From an uncultured Haliea sp. (GTDB lineage: Bacteria > Pseudomonadota > Gammaproteobacteria > Pseudomonadales > Halieaceae), in assembly GCA_913061145.1 (NCBI GenBank), contig CAJXUQ010000012.1:47532-111531 (forward strand): DNA of 64,000 nucleotides, in the 5' to 3' direction. This document shows, in pieces, positions 20,314-29,767 of the stretch. Position numbers and translations under genes: made by a program. Position 1 is the first letter of the stretch; each line of letters starts with the position of its first letter. Below the pieces are notes generated by a model. The model was not told the DNA's origin. It saw only the letters and a list, made by a program, of their open reading frames with translations, and ran no database searches.

Positions 20314-21710
20314 TAAAAACTTGCGTTGCCCGGGGTGCGCGGGAAGGGGATCGCATCGCGCACGTTATCCATCCCCGTCACATAGTTGAGCAGGCGCTCA
20401 AAGCCCAGGCCAAAACCCGCATGCGGCACACTGCCGTAACGGCGCAGGTCGCGATACCACCACAGCTCTTCCCGCACCTGGGCATCCATGCGCGCGTCGA
20501 GCACGTCGAGCCGCTCTTCGCGCTGGCTGCCACCGATGATCTCACCGATGCCGGGGGCCAGCACGTCCATGGCCGCTACCGTCTCGCCGTCATCGTTCAG
20601 GCGCATATAGAAGGCTTTGATGGCCTTCGGGTAATTCATCACTACCACTGGCCGCCCGACGTGGGTCTCTGCCAGGTAGCGCTCATGTTCTGACGCGAGA
20701 TCCGTCCCCCAGGTCACCGGAAACTCGAAGGTCTTGCCGCATTTCTGCAGGATCTTTACGGCCTCGGTGTAATCGATACGCTCGAAGGGACTGTCTATCA
20801 CCGTACGCAGCCGCTCCATGACCGTGTTGTCGATACGCTGCTGGAAGAAGGCCATATCGTCTTCGCAGTCGTTCAGCACGCGGCTGAATACATGCTTGAG
20901 CAGCGATTCCGCCAGATCCGCGTTGTCCTGCAGATCGGCAAAGGCCACTTCCGGCTCCACCATCCAGAACTCCGCCAGATGTCGGCTGGTATTGGAGTTT
21001 TCCGCGCGGAAGGTGGGGCCGAAGGTGTAGACCTTGCTCATCGCGAGACAGTACGACTCCACTTCCAGCTGCCCGGAAACCGTCAGAAACGCATCGCCGG
21101 CGAAGAAGTCCTCACGATGATCCACCGAGCCGTCCGGGTTGCGCGGCAAATTGGCGAAATCCAGCGTACTCACCCGAAACAGCTCACCTGCACCTTCACA
21201 GTCACTGCCGGTGATGATGGGCGTATTGATCCAGTAGAAACCCTGGTTGTGGAAGTAACTGTGTATCGCGTTTGCCAGCGTGTGACGTACACGGGTAATC
21301 GCACCGAAGGTGTTGGTGCGAGGACGCAGATGCGCCTGGGTGCGCAAATACTCGAATGTATGGCGTTTCTTGGCAATCGGGTAGGTTTCGGCGTCATCCA
21401 CCCAGCCGAGCACCTGCACCGCGCTGGCCTGGATCTCCACCGCCTGCCCCTGCCCCTGCGAGGGCACCAGCTCGCCACGGACCGCGACTGCACAACCGGT
21501 GGAGAGTTTGATGATCTCACGCTCGTAATTGTCCAGACTCGCGGGCACTACGGCCTGCACCGGGTGGAAGCTGGTGCCATCGTGAATGGACAGGAACGAA
21601 ATACCGGCCTTGGAATCGCGTTTGCTGCGCAGCCAGCCCTTGACGGTCACCTCACTGCCGACAGGCAGCTCACCATTGAGGACAGCAACAACCGGACTGT
21701 GGTCAGACAT
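20313..21710 (-). CDS. asnS: asparaginyl-tRNA synthetase
   Basis: AsnS charges tRNA-Asn. The 465-residue protein has the N-terminal OB anticodon-binding fold ([20 protein letters not shown]) and the class II catalytic core. Motif 2 is [20 protein letters not shown], and motif 3 near the C-terminus reads [18 protein letters not shown]. The typical AsnS ending [15 protein letters not shown] is present, which separates it from AspS. Confidence 0.97.
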   Translation of the reverse strand: MSDHSPVVAVLNGELPVGSEVTVKGWLRSKRDSKAGISFLSIHDGTSFHPVQAVVPASLDNYEREIIKLSTGCAVAVRGELVPSQGQGQAVEIQASAVQVLGWVDDAETYPIAKKRHTFEYLRTQAHLRPRTNTFGAITRVRHTLANAIHSYFHNQGFYWINTPIITGSDCEGAGELFRVSTLDFANLPRNPDGSVDHREDFFAGDAFLTVSGQLEVESYCLAMSKVYTFGPTFRAENSNTSRHLAEFWMVEPEVAFADLQDNADLAESLLKHVFSRVLNDCEDDMAFFQQRIDNTVMERLRTVIDSPFERIDYTEAVKILQKCGKTFEFPVTWGTDLASEHERYLAETHVGRPVVVMNYPKAIKAFYMRLNDDGETVAAMDVLAPGIGEIIGGSQREERLDVLDARMDAQVREELWWYRDLRRYGSVPHAGFGLGFERLLNYVTGMDNVRDAIPFPRTPGNASF

Positions 21711-21788
21711 GAAGGGGCTCCGTGTGAGCTAGGGTGGAAAGCCGCGCAGCATACCCAATGCCCGGCGCGGCCGCCACAGCAGCACCGT

Positions 21789-22346
21789 TCAGCGCGCGAT
21801 GCGGTTGATGGTGCTGCCGTTCAGGTCGGCACCCTCAATGATGCCCTTGTCGGAAAAACTCAGAGCCAGCACGGGGTGCTCCGCCCGCGCCAGACGCACG
21901 TTACCGCCGGCAGTCTGCACCAGGTCGACCTCGCCGTGCAGGCCCACCTGCCAGCCCACCGTATTGCGGAATGACACCAGTGCATCGGTGGTCATGAACA
22001 GAATGACCTTGGCCGCACGCGTGGCGCCCGGTGGCAACTCGGCAGGGCCGGCTGAGGAGGCGTAATAGGCGACGGGATCGCCATCGACCAGTAACGCACC
22101 CTCGCCATACTGCCCGCCCACGCCGAAGCCCATGTTGACGATGTCAGGAAAAACCAGCACACCCCTGGCCTTGCTCAGCAGCGAGTTGACCCCCGGCGAG
22201 TAGCGCCGCAGCTCATCCAGCGCCCTGTCGGATTTGGCCTCGATATCCTCGCGGCTATCCGCGCTGGCGGCCCCCGCGACGAGGCCGAAGCACAGCGTCA
22301 CCATGACCGCCGCAAAGAGCCTCTCCCATCGCTTCAACTGCATCAT
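21789..22346 (-). CDS. exported SYLF-domain (YSC84-like) lipid-binding protein
   Basis: I choose the ATG at 22346, giving 185 residues. It overlaps the TGA of the upstream SDR gene and has AGGAG eight bases before it, while the longer ORF start has no such site. A signal peptide (LFAAVMVTLCFGLVAGAASA) precedes the SYLF domain with SKARGVLVFPDIVNMGFGVGG and ALVSFRNTVGWQVG. Family members bind phospholipids in eukaryotes; bacterial exported forms have no settled role. It is translationally coupled to the SDR. Confidence 0.85.
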   Translation of the reverse strand: MMQLKRWERLFAAVMVTLCFGLVAGAASADSREDIEAKSDRALDELRRYSPGVNSLLSKARGVLVFPDIVNMGFGVGGQYGEGALLVDGDPVAYYASSAGPAELPPGATRAAKVILFMTTDALVSFRNTVGWQVGLHGEVDLVQTAGGNVRLARAEHPVLALSFSDKGIIEGADLNGSTINRIAR

Positions 22347-23299
22347 CACGCAAACTCCTGCTCCACCCACTGTTGTGACAACTGCCAGAGACGCTCGGCA
22401 GCCTCCCGGTCTGTCGCCCAGGGTTGCACCCCGGCCATGCTGTCCTCACCACCCGCCTGCGCGATCTGGCAGTCTTCCAGATAGAGGCCGCCTTTTCCTT
22501 CCAGTTCCGGCGCGGTGGCCGCCCAGACCGACGTCGCCGCGCCCTGCGGCACCGACTTGAAGGCCATTTTGCCACCGGGGAAGGAGGCGGCGATCTGTGC
22601 CATGTCATCCGGATTCAGGTGCCGGCCAAGCTCCGTGCTGATCGCTCCGGGGTGTACGGCGAACGCGCGCACGTGGCTGTCTGCAAGCCGCGCGTCCAGC
22701 GCTACGGAAAACAGCACGTTGGCGGTCTTCGACTGCCCATAGGACTGCCATTTGTCGTAGGGGCGGCGCTCATAATTCGGGTCATCGAAATCCATCGCCG
22801 AAAAACGATGGCCCGCGGAACTCAAGTTGACCACCCGCGCCGCATGCTGCGCCGTCCCGGCGGCTTTGAGCGCCGGCAACAGCAGGCCCGTAAGCAGGAA
22901 ATGACCAACATGGTTAGTGCCCAGCTGCATCTCGAATCCCTGGGCGGTGTGGCCGAAGGGGCAGGCCATGACCCCGGCGTTATTGACCAGAATATCGATC
23001 TTCGGGAAGCTTTTCAGCAAGCCCTCCGCGGCCACCCGGACCTGGTCCAGATCCGCAAGGTCGAGCAGTGCCGACTCCAGCCGCCCCGGCAGATTCTCTC
23101 CGCGCAGGGTTGCCAGTGCCGCATCGAGCCTGCCCCGGTCGCGAGCCAACAGGCACACCGTGGCACCTGCTCCGGCCAGCGCGCGCGCCGTTTCCACGCC
23201 CAGCCCGGCGGAGGCGCCCGTCACCAGGGCCACCTTGCCAGTCAGGTCCTGCCCGGCTATCACGTCCTCTGTTGTGGATTCAAATCCGAATGTGCGCAT
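22346..23299 (-). CDS. short-chain dehydrogenase/reductase
   Basis: The 317-residue protein is an NAD(P)-dependent oxidoreductase of the SDR superfamily. It shows the cofactor motif VTGASAGLGVETA near residue 28, LVNNAGVM near 105 and the catalytic tyrosine-lysine pair in YGQSK near 210. The segment AVHPGAISTELGRHL and overall length resemble the retinol-dehydrogenase-like or WW-domain-oxidoreductase-like SDRs. The substrate cannot be told from sequence. It overlaps the SYLF gene. Confidence 0.85.
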   Translation of the reverse strand: MRTFGFESTTEDVIAGQDLTGKVALVTGASAGLGVETARALAGAGATVCLLARDRGRLDAALATLRGENLPGRLESALLDLADLDQVRVAAEGLLKSFPKIDILVNNAGVMACPFGHTAQGFEMQLGTNHVGHFLLTGLLLPALKAAGTAQHAARVVNLSSAGHRFSAMDFDDPNYERRPYDKWQSYGQSKTANVLFSVALDARLADSHVRAFAVHPGAISTELGRHLNPDDMAQIAASFPGGKMAFKSVPQGAATSVWAATAPELEGKGGLYLEDCQIAQAGGEDSMAGVQPWATDREAAERLWQLSQQWVEQEFA

Positions 23300-23397
23300 C
23301 TACTGTTTCCCTTGGCTGTTCTGTTATGGTGGCCTATTGTGCCGGGCTATCCTGCGCCCGGTAAGCCCGAACCGTCAATATTTGCGCGGAAAACCCC

Positions 23398-23799
23398 ATG
23401 AAAAAACCTCATGACAACCCCTTTGAGCACTGCGCCTACCTGAGCCTTGCCACGCGCAAGCGCAGTGGCGACTTCGTGCCGACCCCAGTGTGGTTTGCCC
23501 CGGACCGTGACGTGTACTACCTGTTTTCCGCGGGCGATGCCGGCAAGGTCAAGCGCCTGCGCAATTTCAGCGCCGCGCGCATCGCGCCCTGCACAGTAAC
23601 CGGGCGCCTCACCGGCGACTGGCACGACGCGAGCGCCTTTCTCGTTGACTCGCCAGCGGAAATCGACCGCGCGCTGGCCGCCCTGCGGCGCAAATATGGC
23701 TGGCAGATGCGCGGCCTGGACGCGCTGTCGCGCCTCGGCGGCAAGTTGCACAAGCGGGCCTATATCCGCGTTGAGCCTGTCGCTTCCACTGCAACCTGA
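23398..23799 (+). CDS. PPOX-class flavin/F420-dependent oxidoreductase family protein
   Basis: This 133-residue split-barrel protein resembles pyridoxamine-phosphate-oxidase-fold proteins of the PPOX class (FEHCAYLSLATRKRSGDFVPTP, VWFAPD, FSAGDAGKVKRLRN). Such proteins bind FMN, F420 or heme; which one applies here is unknown. It is divergent from the SDR gene, and its last 40 bases overlap the convergent TPR lipoprotein gene. Confidence 0.75.
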   Translation: MKKPHDNPFEHCAYLSLATRKRSGDFVPTPVWFAPDRDVYYLFSAGDAGKVKRLRNFSAARIAPCTVTGRLTGDWHDASAFLVDSPAEIDRALAALRRKYGWQMRGLDALSRLGGKLHKRAYIRVEPVASTAT

Positions 23800-25022
23800 G
23801 GCGGACCGGCCTGACGCGGCCCGACTGAACGCAGCCCGGCCTGACGCGGCCCGACTGAGCGCAGCCCGGCCTGGCGAACCCGCTCCAGTTGCACAGCATA
23901 CTCGCTGCGCTCACTGAGCAGGCTGGCGCCATCAATGGCCTGCTGCAACAGGCGCTCCGCTGCAGCGTACTGCTGCAGCTTGAAATGGATGATGCCGGTT
24001 GCCGCGAGCAGCGCACTGTCCTGCGGCTGCAGCCGCAGGGCCTCGCGGTAGTGCGCCAGCGCTTCCTCCCAGTCACCGCGCTCTCCCGCCAGGTCCCCCC
24101 GCCAGGCGTGAAAATACGGGTTGCGCTCCCGGTGGCGCTGGATACGACTCAACAACTCATCGCGTTCGGCGATGCGCCCGGCCTGGTCGTACAGCAAAGC
24201 CAGGTTGTTCATCGCCGAGCGCTCGCTGCTGTCCCGCTGAAGCGCCTGCAGCAGCGACCACTCCACCGCATCCAGTTGTCCGGTCTGGCGGTAGATTGCC
24301 CCCAGGTTGACCCAGAGCAGCGGCAGGTCGGCACTCAACTGCAGGGCTTTGACCGCATGCCCAAAGGCCGCAACAAGATCGCCCTGCGCCAGTGCCGCCA
24401 TGGCCAGGTTATTGTCGTGCAGCGCCGCCGCCTCGTGGTCCGCCAGCAGGCGCGACCCCGCCACATCACGTGGCTGCAGTGGATCAATATCCACCATGAA
24501 CTGCTCGCCCCGGGGCATACGCACCATGACATTGACGTGCACACGCATGGTCAGCCTTTCACCGACACGCGTCCATTGCGGCCGAACATCCAGCCACTGG
24601 TAGTGGGCTTCCAGCCCAGCGTCACGGGCCAGGGCGACGAACAGGTGGGCGAAGGACAGGCAATTGGCGTCGCCCTGGGTAAATGCCCACGCTGCGCTGC
24701 CATCGGCGGCCGGGTCATAGCGGATCGATAGCCCACCGGCTCCGCGCACCGCTTCATGCAGGCTGAGTAGCCGATGCCGGGGACTGCTGCCATCGGGGGC
24801 ATAGCGGGCGACAAAGTCACGCATTGCGGGTGTCGTAGCCAGCAGGTCGCGAGCATCCAGCCTCGCCCCGGCATCGACAGCGCGCAGGGGCCCGGCTTGC
24901 GCCACCTGCAGGGCGGGCAGTGTATTCAGGTCGAGCGGCGGCGCGCCCTGCGAGGCGCAGCCGAGTGCGCCTGCTGTGAGGCACGCGATAATGCCGGCCC
25001 GCAACACCCGCCCTGCGTACAT
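23760..25022 (-). CDS. lipoprotein with transglutaminase-like and TPR domains
   Basis: I place the start at 25022 (MYAGRVLRAGIIACLTAG), where GGAGG lies five bases upstream and the signal peptide ends in a lipobox (ALGC). The 420-residue protein has a transglutaminase-like domain at about 70-200 with a plausible Cys-His-Asp triad (GDANCLSFAHL, HVNVMVR, VDIDP). Several TPR repeats follow at about 210-380. The C-terminus ends in a short tandem repeat (RQAGLRSVGP twice) produced by a 30-base DNA repeat. The substrate is unknown. Confidence 0.8.
   Translation of the reverse strand: MYAGRVLRAGIIACLTAGALGCASQGAPPLDLNTLPALQVAQAGPLRAVDAGARLDARDLLATTPAMRDFVARYAPDGSSPRHRLLSLHEAVRGAGGLSIRYDPAADGSAAWAFTQGDANCLSFAHLFVALARDAGLEAHYQWLDVRPQWTRVGERLTMRVHVNVMVRMPRGEQFMVDIDPLQPRDVAGSRLLADHEAAALHDNNLAMAALAQGDLVAAFGHAVKALQLSADLPLLWVNLGAIYRQTGQLDAVEWSLLQALQRDSSERSAMNNLALLYDQAGRIAERDELLSRIQRHRERNPYFHAWRGDLAGERGDWEEALAHYREALRLQPQDSALLAATGIIHFKLQQYAAAERLLQQAIDGASLLSERSEYAVQLERVRQAGLRSVGPRQAGLRSVGPRQAGPPQVAVEATGSTRI
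23806..23875. repeat. 30-base tandem repeat in the 3' end of the TPR lipoprotein gene
   Basis: About 2.3 copies of a 30-base unit beginning CCGGCCTGACGCGGCCCGAC encode repeated RQAGLRSVGP on the minus strand. The unit keeps the reading frame. It begins just past the end of the convergent PPOX gene. Confidence 0.85.
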
Positions 25023-25132
25023 GCTCTCCTCCGCTGCCCACGACACACGGTGACCCTCACCTCAAGTATAGCGGAGCCCACGCGCGCGCCCCGCCCGGGC
25101 AGCGTACGCTGGGCATAGCGGGAAAAGGCGTA

Positions 25133-25777
25133 TCAGGCGGCGGTGTGCAGGCCGCACTCGCGGCCATCGTGCACCTTCGTGGGATCGAAGTAGTGGCGGC
25201 ACGTAGGCAGCTGGTGGCGCTGCATGTAGTCCTCGACCTCGGCTTCCGACCAGTAGAAGATGGGTGCCACCTTGAGAATACCGCGATCGTCCATGGATAC
25301 GATGTCCAGGGTTTTGCGGTGTTCCGTTTCTTCGCGGCGGATACCGGTGAGCCAGATTTCCGGGCGCAGGTCTTCCAGCGCCCGGGCAAAGGGCTCCAGC
25401 TTGACCTGACGGGTGAATTCGCGATGCCGCTCTTCTTCATCCACAGTGGGAATGCCCCCCATGATGGCATTGCGCCGCTCAGAGGTCATCAGCGGACTGT
25501 AGACGTGGATGTTGAGATCGAGTTCGCGGATCAGGCGTTCGGCGACCACGTAGGTATCGCGCAGGTTGTAGCCCGTGTCGATCCAGACCGTGGGCACGGA
25601 CCGGTCGACCCGGCTTACCAGGTGCAGCATGAGAGCGGCATTACGCCCCATGCTGGTGGTGGCGATGGTCGGGCGCCCCTGTGCCAGCGCCCACTCCACC
25701 ACTGCGGGCGCACTGGCGCCTCTCAGCCTGTCGTTAACGCTTTTCAGATCTATGTTCACAGCCACCTGGCGAGCCAC
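25133..25777 (-). CDS. cysH: phosphoadenylyl-sulfate reductase
   Basis: CysH reduces PAPS to sulfite for cysteine synthesis. The 214-residue protein has the nucleotide-binding region (TIATTSMGRNAALMLHLV), the VWIDTGYNLRDTY stretch, the GIRREET arginine-rich motif and the catalytic ECGLH near the C-terminus. It lacks the CC and CxxC pairs of APS reductases, so the thioredoxin-dependent PAPS type is favoured. The start is a GTG directly after an in-frame stop, with no strong ribosome-binding site. Confidence 0.9.
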   Translation of the reverse strand: MARQVAVNIDLKSVNDRLRGASAPAVVEWALAQGRPTIATTSMGRNAALMLHLVSRVDRSVPTVWIDTGYNLRDTYVVAERLIRELDLNIHVYSPLMTSERRNAIMGGIPTVDEEERHREFTRQVKLEPFARALEDLRPEIWLTGIRREETEHRKTLDIVSMDDRGILKVAPIFYWSEAEVEDYMQRHQLPTCRHYFDPTKVHDGRECGLHTAA

Positions 25778-25824
25778 GGGTATTGAAGAACGCGAACTCT
25801 AAAGAATCAAAACAGGGCTGACAA

Positions 25825-25847
25825 ATAACCAGTTTTTATAAGGTTAT
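25825..25847. promoter_or_regulatory. inverted repeat, operator candidate for cysH and/or the flavin oxidoreductase
   Basis: ATAACC and GGTTAT form perfect six-base arms around 11 AT-rich bases in the 177-base divergent gap. The size is compatible with a dimeric regulator such as the LysR type. The identity of the regulator (CysB or another) is a guess. Confidence 0.45.
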
Positions 25848-25954
25848 AGTCAGGTCTGGTCCGGCGCATCCGCTGGAGAGACCCGACAAGACCATTGCCT
25901 CCGCAGGCGGCGCGGATAATACTCTCCCTCCAGTAGACCGATGGAGGACACCCA

Positions 25955-27082
25955 ATGACCAACTCACTGTGCGAACGCCTGGGTATCGATTACCCCATTT
26001 TTGCTTTTACTCACTGCCGCGATGTCGTGGTCGCTGTAAGCAAGGCCGGCGGCATCGGCGTGCTTGGCGTTGTCGGGTTCACGCCGGAGCAGATGAAAGA
26101 AGAGCTGGACTGGATTGATGCCAACATCGGCGACCGCCCCTACGGCGTGGACATCGTGATCCCCCAGAAGTATGAAGGGATGGACGCCCTGTCCGCCGAA
26201 GACATGGAAAAACAACTCTGGGCGATGGTGCCGAAGGAGCACATTGAGTTTGCCGAGCAGCTGCTGGCCAATGCGGGCGTACCCGAGTGGCCCGACGGCA
26301 GCAAGACCATGGGGCTCATGGGCTGGACCGATGCCACCGCCACACCCCTGCTGGAGGAAGCCCTGACCCGCCCGAAATGCCGCCTGATCGCCAATGCGCT
26401 GGGCACGCCTCCCGCCGATAAAATCAAGCAGGTGAAAGACTCCGGACGGCTGATTGGCGCACTTTGCGGCAAGGTGAAGCAGGCCGTGCAACACAAGGAA
26501 GCGGGGCTGGACTTCGTGGTTGCCCAGGGCGGCGAAGGTGGCGGCCACACGGGTGAAGTGGGCTCTATCGTGCTCTGGCCGCAAATCGTCGACGCCATCG
26601 GCGACCTGCCCATGCTGGCAGCCGGCGGAATCGGCAACGGGCGCCAGATCGCCGCGGCCATGGCCATGGGCGCGGCGGGCGTCTGGACCGGCTCCCTGTG
26701 GCTGACCGTCGAAGAGGCGCACACACAACCGGCACAGAAACAGACCCTGCTCAACGCCAGCAGTGAGGACACCGTGCGCTCACGCTCCTGGACCGGCAAA
26801 CCCTGCCGCATGCTGAAAAACGAGTGGACTGCAGCCTGGGATCGCCCTGACACCCCAGACCCGCTGGGCATGCCCTTACAGGGGCTGGTCACCTCCGATG
26901 GCATCCGCCGCACCGCGGTCTATGCGGATGCGGGAGACTGCCAGAAGATCGCATTCAACCCCTGCGGGCAGGTGATCGGTCAGCTCAATACCGTAGAGTC
27001 CTGCCGACAGGTGATCTTCCGCCTGCTGGACGAGTACGTGGACGCGGTGGAAAAAGCCGGCAGCCTGTTACCCAAGGTCTAG
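25955..27082 (+). CDS. nitronate monooxygenase / NAD(P)H-dependent flavin oxidoreductase family
   Basis: This 375-residue FMN-dependent TIM-barrel protein resembles 2-nitropropane dioxygenase family enzymes. It has the N-terminal LGIDYPIFAF, the glycine-rich AQGGEGGGHTGEVGS segment with the typical histidine near residue 198, and the phosphate-binding MLAAGGIGNGRQIAAAMAMGA stretch. These enzymes oxidise nitronates or act as quinone or enoyl reductases; the true substrate is not visible. AGGA lies before the ATG. It is divergent from cysH. Confidence 0.85.
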   Translation: MTNSLCERLGIDYPIFAFTHCRDVVVAVSKAGGIGVLGVVGFTPEQMKEELDWIDANIGDRPYGVDIVIPQKYEGMDALSAEDMEKQLWAMVPKEHIEFAEQLLANAGVPEWPDGSKTMGLMGWTDATATPLLEEALTRPKCRLIANALGTPPADKIKQVKDSGRLIGALCGKVKQAVQHKEAGLDFVVAQGGEGGGHTGEVGSIVLWPQIVDAIGDLPMLAAGGIGNGRQIAAAMAMGAAGVWTGSLWLTVEEAHTQPAQKQTLLNASSEDTVRSRSWTGKPCRMLKNEWTAAWDRPDTPDPLGMPLQGLVTSDGIRRTAVYADAGDCQKIAFNPCGQVIGQLNTVESCRQVIFRLLDEYVDAVEKAGSLLPKV

Positions 27083-27097
27083 CCCGCACCAAAGCCC

Positions 27098-27886
27098 TCA
27101 GGCGCGAGCGCTCTCCAACTCGTCGTAGAGGGCCAGGAACTGCTGTGTCAACTTGTGGCTGGGTGCCAGGTCCACCAGCGGGCGATGTTCGTGGTGCGAC
27201 TCGCGCATCTTGACTGACGCGCTGAGGAACGTTTTGCACACGGGGTAGCCCTCCTCCTCCAGCTCAGCCACCAGCTCACCCGGCAGTCGCGCCTGGCTGT
27301 TGAACTGGTTGATGACGATACCTTCGACCTCGAGGTCGGGGTTGTGGTCCTCCTGCAGTTCGGCAATGTTGTCCATGAGGGAGTACAGGCTCTGGCGGGC
27401 AAAGCTGTCACAGTCGAAGGGCACGAGCACAGTATCCGCCGCGATCAGCGCGGATTTTGAGTAAAAATTGAAGTTGGGCGGTGTATCGATATACACCCGA
27501 TCGTATTCTGCATCCAGCTTCTGCAGCGCATCGCGCAACTTGTAGATCTTGTAGCGGGATTCCAGTTCGCGTTCCAATTGCGTGAGCACCGGGCTGGAAG
27601 GTAGCAGAAACAGATTCTCCCAGGGGGTTTCCCAGACAAAGGAGTCCGGGTTCTGGCGCATTTTCCGGGAACCCACGGTTTGCTTGAACAGCCCTGCCGC
27701 TCCCTGCGCCTCTGCCGGAAACGCATCGGCGTCAATTTCTCCCACCAGATAATGGGTGGTATTGCCCTGCACGTCGAGGTCCACAACCAGTGTGCGCAGA
27801 CCCCGAGCGGCGCTGATTGCCGCCAGGTTGCAGGTGATACTGGTCTTGCCCACACCGCCCTTCTGGTTGAATACGACGCGTTTCAT
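27098..27886 (-). CDS. orphan ParA-family ATPase
   Basis: The 262-residue protein has the deviant Walker A FNQKGGVGKTSITCNLA at the very N-terminus, DLDVQGNTT and YIDTPPNFNFYS. These are features of ParA/Soj ATPases that position DNA, proteins or organelles. No ParB or parS-like partner is next to it, so it is a stand-alone chromosomal ParA, perhaps for placing a protein cluster. It is convergent with the flavin oxidoreductase gene. Confidence 0.9.
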   Translation of the reverse strand: MKRVVFNQKGGVGKTSITCNLAAISAARGLRTLVVDLDVQGNTTHYLVGEIDADAFPAEAQGAAGLFKQTVGSRKMRQNPDSFVWETPWENLFLLPSSPVLTQLERELESRYKIYKLRDALQKLDAEYDRVYIDTPPNFNFYSKSALIAADTVLVPFDCDSFARQSLYSLMDNIAELQEDHNPDLEVEGIVINQFNSQARLPGELVAELEEEGYPVCKTFLSASVKMRESHHEHRPLVDLAPSHKLTQQFLALYDELESARA

Positions 27887-27965
27887 CTGCTGATGCCTCC
27901 GGGCTGCCTGTTGCTGGGGTCGGGGAGTGTAGCCAATGCGCCCGATATTGGGTAGGGCCCCGGCG

Positions 27966-29129
27966 TCAACCCGCCCAGATACGGCGATAGAGGGTCACGA
28001 TGTCCGCTGCGTCGGCGATCCGCGGATTGTTGGCGGGCGAACCGGAGGCCAGCGCCTGCTCGGCCATGGTGTCCAGACTGGCGCACCAGTCCTCTTCGGC
28101 AATGCCCCAGTCAGCCGGGCTGGGGACGTCCAGATCGACGGTGAGCTGGCGCAGGCCGGTCACCAGCTGCTCACAGGCGGCGGCGTCGCTGTCGCCTGCC
28201 TGCGCCAGGCCCATCACGCGGGCGCACTGCGCATAGCGCTGAGGCGCATGGGATACGGACCAGGCGGTGACCTCGGGCAGCAGCATGGCATTGCTGAGTC
28301 CGTGGGGTACATGGAACAGTGCGCCGAGAGGACGGCTCATGCCGTGGATCAAGGTCACTGAGGCATTGGCGAACGCGATACCACCCTGGGTGGCAGCGAG
28401 CATCATCGCCTCCTTGGCGACCCGGTTTCCCGGGTCGTCGCAGGCCGTGCGCAGGTGCTGACTGATGCCGGCCAGCGCTGTCAGCGCGATGCTGTCAGTG
28501 AACGGATGTGCCTTGCGGCTGACAAAGGCTTCCAGTGCGTGGCACAAGGTGTCCAGCCCGGTATCGGCAGTCAATCGGCGCGGCATGCTCATGGTCAACT
28601 CAAAATCCACCAGCGCCGCCACCGGCACCAGGCCGAACCCCATGCAGAGCATTTTTTCCTGGGTTACTGTGTCGGTGATAACCGCGGCCCGCGTGACCTC
28701 GGCCCCGGTACCCGCGGTGGTTGGTATGGCAATCACCGGCAGGCCGCTGGCCACCGTTGCCGGCACCGCGTAGTCGCGCATGACGCCGCCGTGCCGCGCC
28801 AGCACGGCAGCCGCCTTGGCGGTATCCAGCGAACTCCCGCCACCGAGCGCCACCAGGCAATCGAAATCGCCTTCTTGCAGCATGGCGAGGCACGCCGCAA
28901 CGCTGTCAGTGGTTGGGTCTGGCACACAGTCGGCAAATACCGGACAGCGAATACCGGCCTGCACCAACGGGGCCAGCAGCCGCTGGGCAAATCCCTGCTG
29001 CGCCAGATAGGGGTCCGTCACCAGCAGTGGGCGTGCCAGATCCAGCTCCCGCAAGGTATCCACCAGCGTTTCACTGGCACCGGCGCCGATGCGCAGGATG
29101 CGCGGCAGGTGCACACTGGCCGGCACCAC
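27966..29129 (-). CDS. iron-containing alcohol dehydrogenase
   Basis: This 387-residue group III alcohol dehydrogenase has the NAD-binding ALGGGSSLDTAKAAAVLARHGG near residue 95 and TTAGTGAEVTRAAVI. The metal-binding residues lie in GLDTLCHALEAFVS and FHVPHGLSNAMLLP. Such enzymes reduce aldehydes or oxidise alcohols; the substrate is unknown. It begins five bases upstream of... the FKBP gene's stop lies just before it on the strand, so the two are probably co-transcribed. Confidence 0.9.
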   Translation of the reverse strand: MVPASVHLPRILRIGAGASETLVDTLRELDLARPLLVTDPYLAQQGFAQRLLAPLVQAGIRCPVFADCVPDPTTDSVAACLAMLQEGDFDCLVALGGGSSLDTAKAAAVLARHGGVMRDYAVPATVASGLPVIAIPTTAGTGAEVTRAAVITDTVTQEKMLCMGFGLVPVAALVDFELTMSMPRRLTADTGLDTLCHALEAFVSRKAHPFTDSIALTALAGISQHLRTACDDPGNRVAKEAMMLAATQGGIAFANASVTLIHGMSRPLGALFHVPHGLSNAMLLPEVTAWSVSHAPQRYAQCARVMGLAQAGDSDAAACEQLVTGLRQLTVDLDVPSPADWGIAEEDWCASLDTMAEQALASGSPANNPRIADAADIVTLYRRIWAG

Positions 29130-29134
29130 GCCGG

Positions 29135-29767
29135 TTATTCCTCGATGCCGAGCAGGTGAATCTCGAAGACCAGCGCCGTATTCGGCGGGATGGCATCCCC
29201 TGCACCCTGTTGTCCGTAGGCCAGTTCAGGGGGGCAGGCAATGCGCCACTTGTCGCCAATGCGCATCAACTGCAGGGCCTCGGTCCAGCCCGGGATCACC
29301 TCGTGCACGCCAAAACGCGCAGGCTCACCGCGTTCTACCGAGCTGTCAAACACGCTGCCGTCAATGAAGGTGCCATGGTAATGCGTGACCACGTTGCTGC
29401 GCGGTCCCGGGCTGGCACCCTCTCCCGCCTCCAGCACCTCGTACTGCAGGCCGCTGGCTGTGGTGCTGACCTCCGGGCGGGCCGCGTTGGCCTGCATGAA
29501 CTGGGCGGCCAGTGCCTCACGCTTGGCCGCCTGATCGGCTGCAATCGCCTGCTGCTTTGCCTTGATGGCGTCGTAACTCGGGTTCAACTCTCCGTCGGCA
29601 AGCAGCGACTGGCGCTCGTTGTACCAGTGCTGCAGACCCGCCATCACGGCGGCCAGATCCAGCCCCGGGAAGTTGTTGCGCAGCAGCTGGTCACCAAACT
29701 GCAGGCCGAAGCCATAGCTGACCTTCTGTTCATCGGTGGCCAGTTCGACCTCGGGATGTAGTGACAT
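29135..29767 (-). CDS. FKBP-type peptidyl-prolyl cis-trans isomerase (FklB-like)
   Basis: I place the start at 29767 (MSLHPEVELATDEQKVSYGF), with GGAG six bases upstream, giving 210 residues. The 38 extra residues of the ORF track lack coding character. An N-terminal FKBP dimerisation domain (YGFGLQFGDQL) is followed by the FKBP domain (VVTHYHGTFIDGSVFDSS, VIPGWTEALQLMRIGDKW, FEIHLLGI). With no signal peptide it is probably cytosolic and closest to FklB. It precedes the iron alcohol dehydrogenase gene's coding strand neighbour by five bases. Confidence 0.9.
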   Translation of the reverse strand: MSLHPEVELATDEQKVSYGFGLQFGDQLLRNNFPGLDLAAVMAGLQHWYNERQSLLADGELNPSYDAIKAKQQAIAADQAAKREALAAQFMQANAARPEVSTTASGLQYEVLEAGEGASPGPRSNVVTHYHGTFIDGSVFDSSVERGEPARFGVHEVIPGWTEALQLMRIGDKWRIACPPELAYGQQGAGDAIPPNTALVFEIHLLGIEE

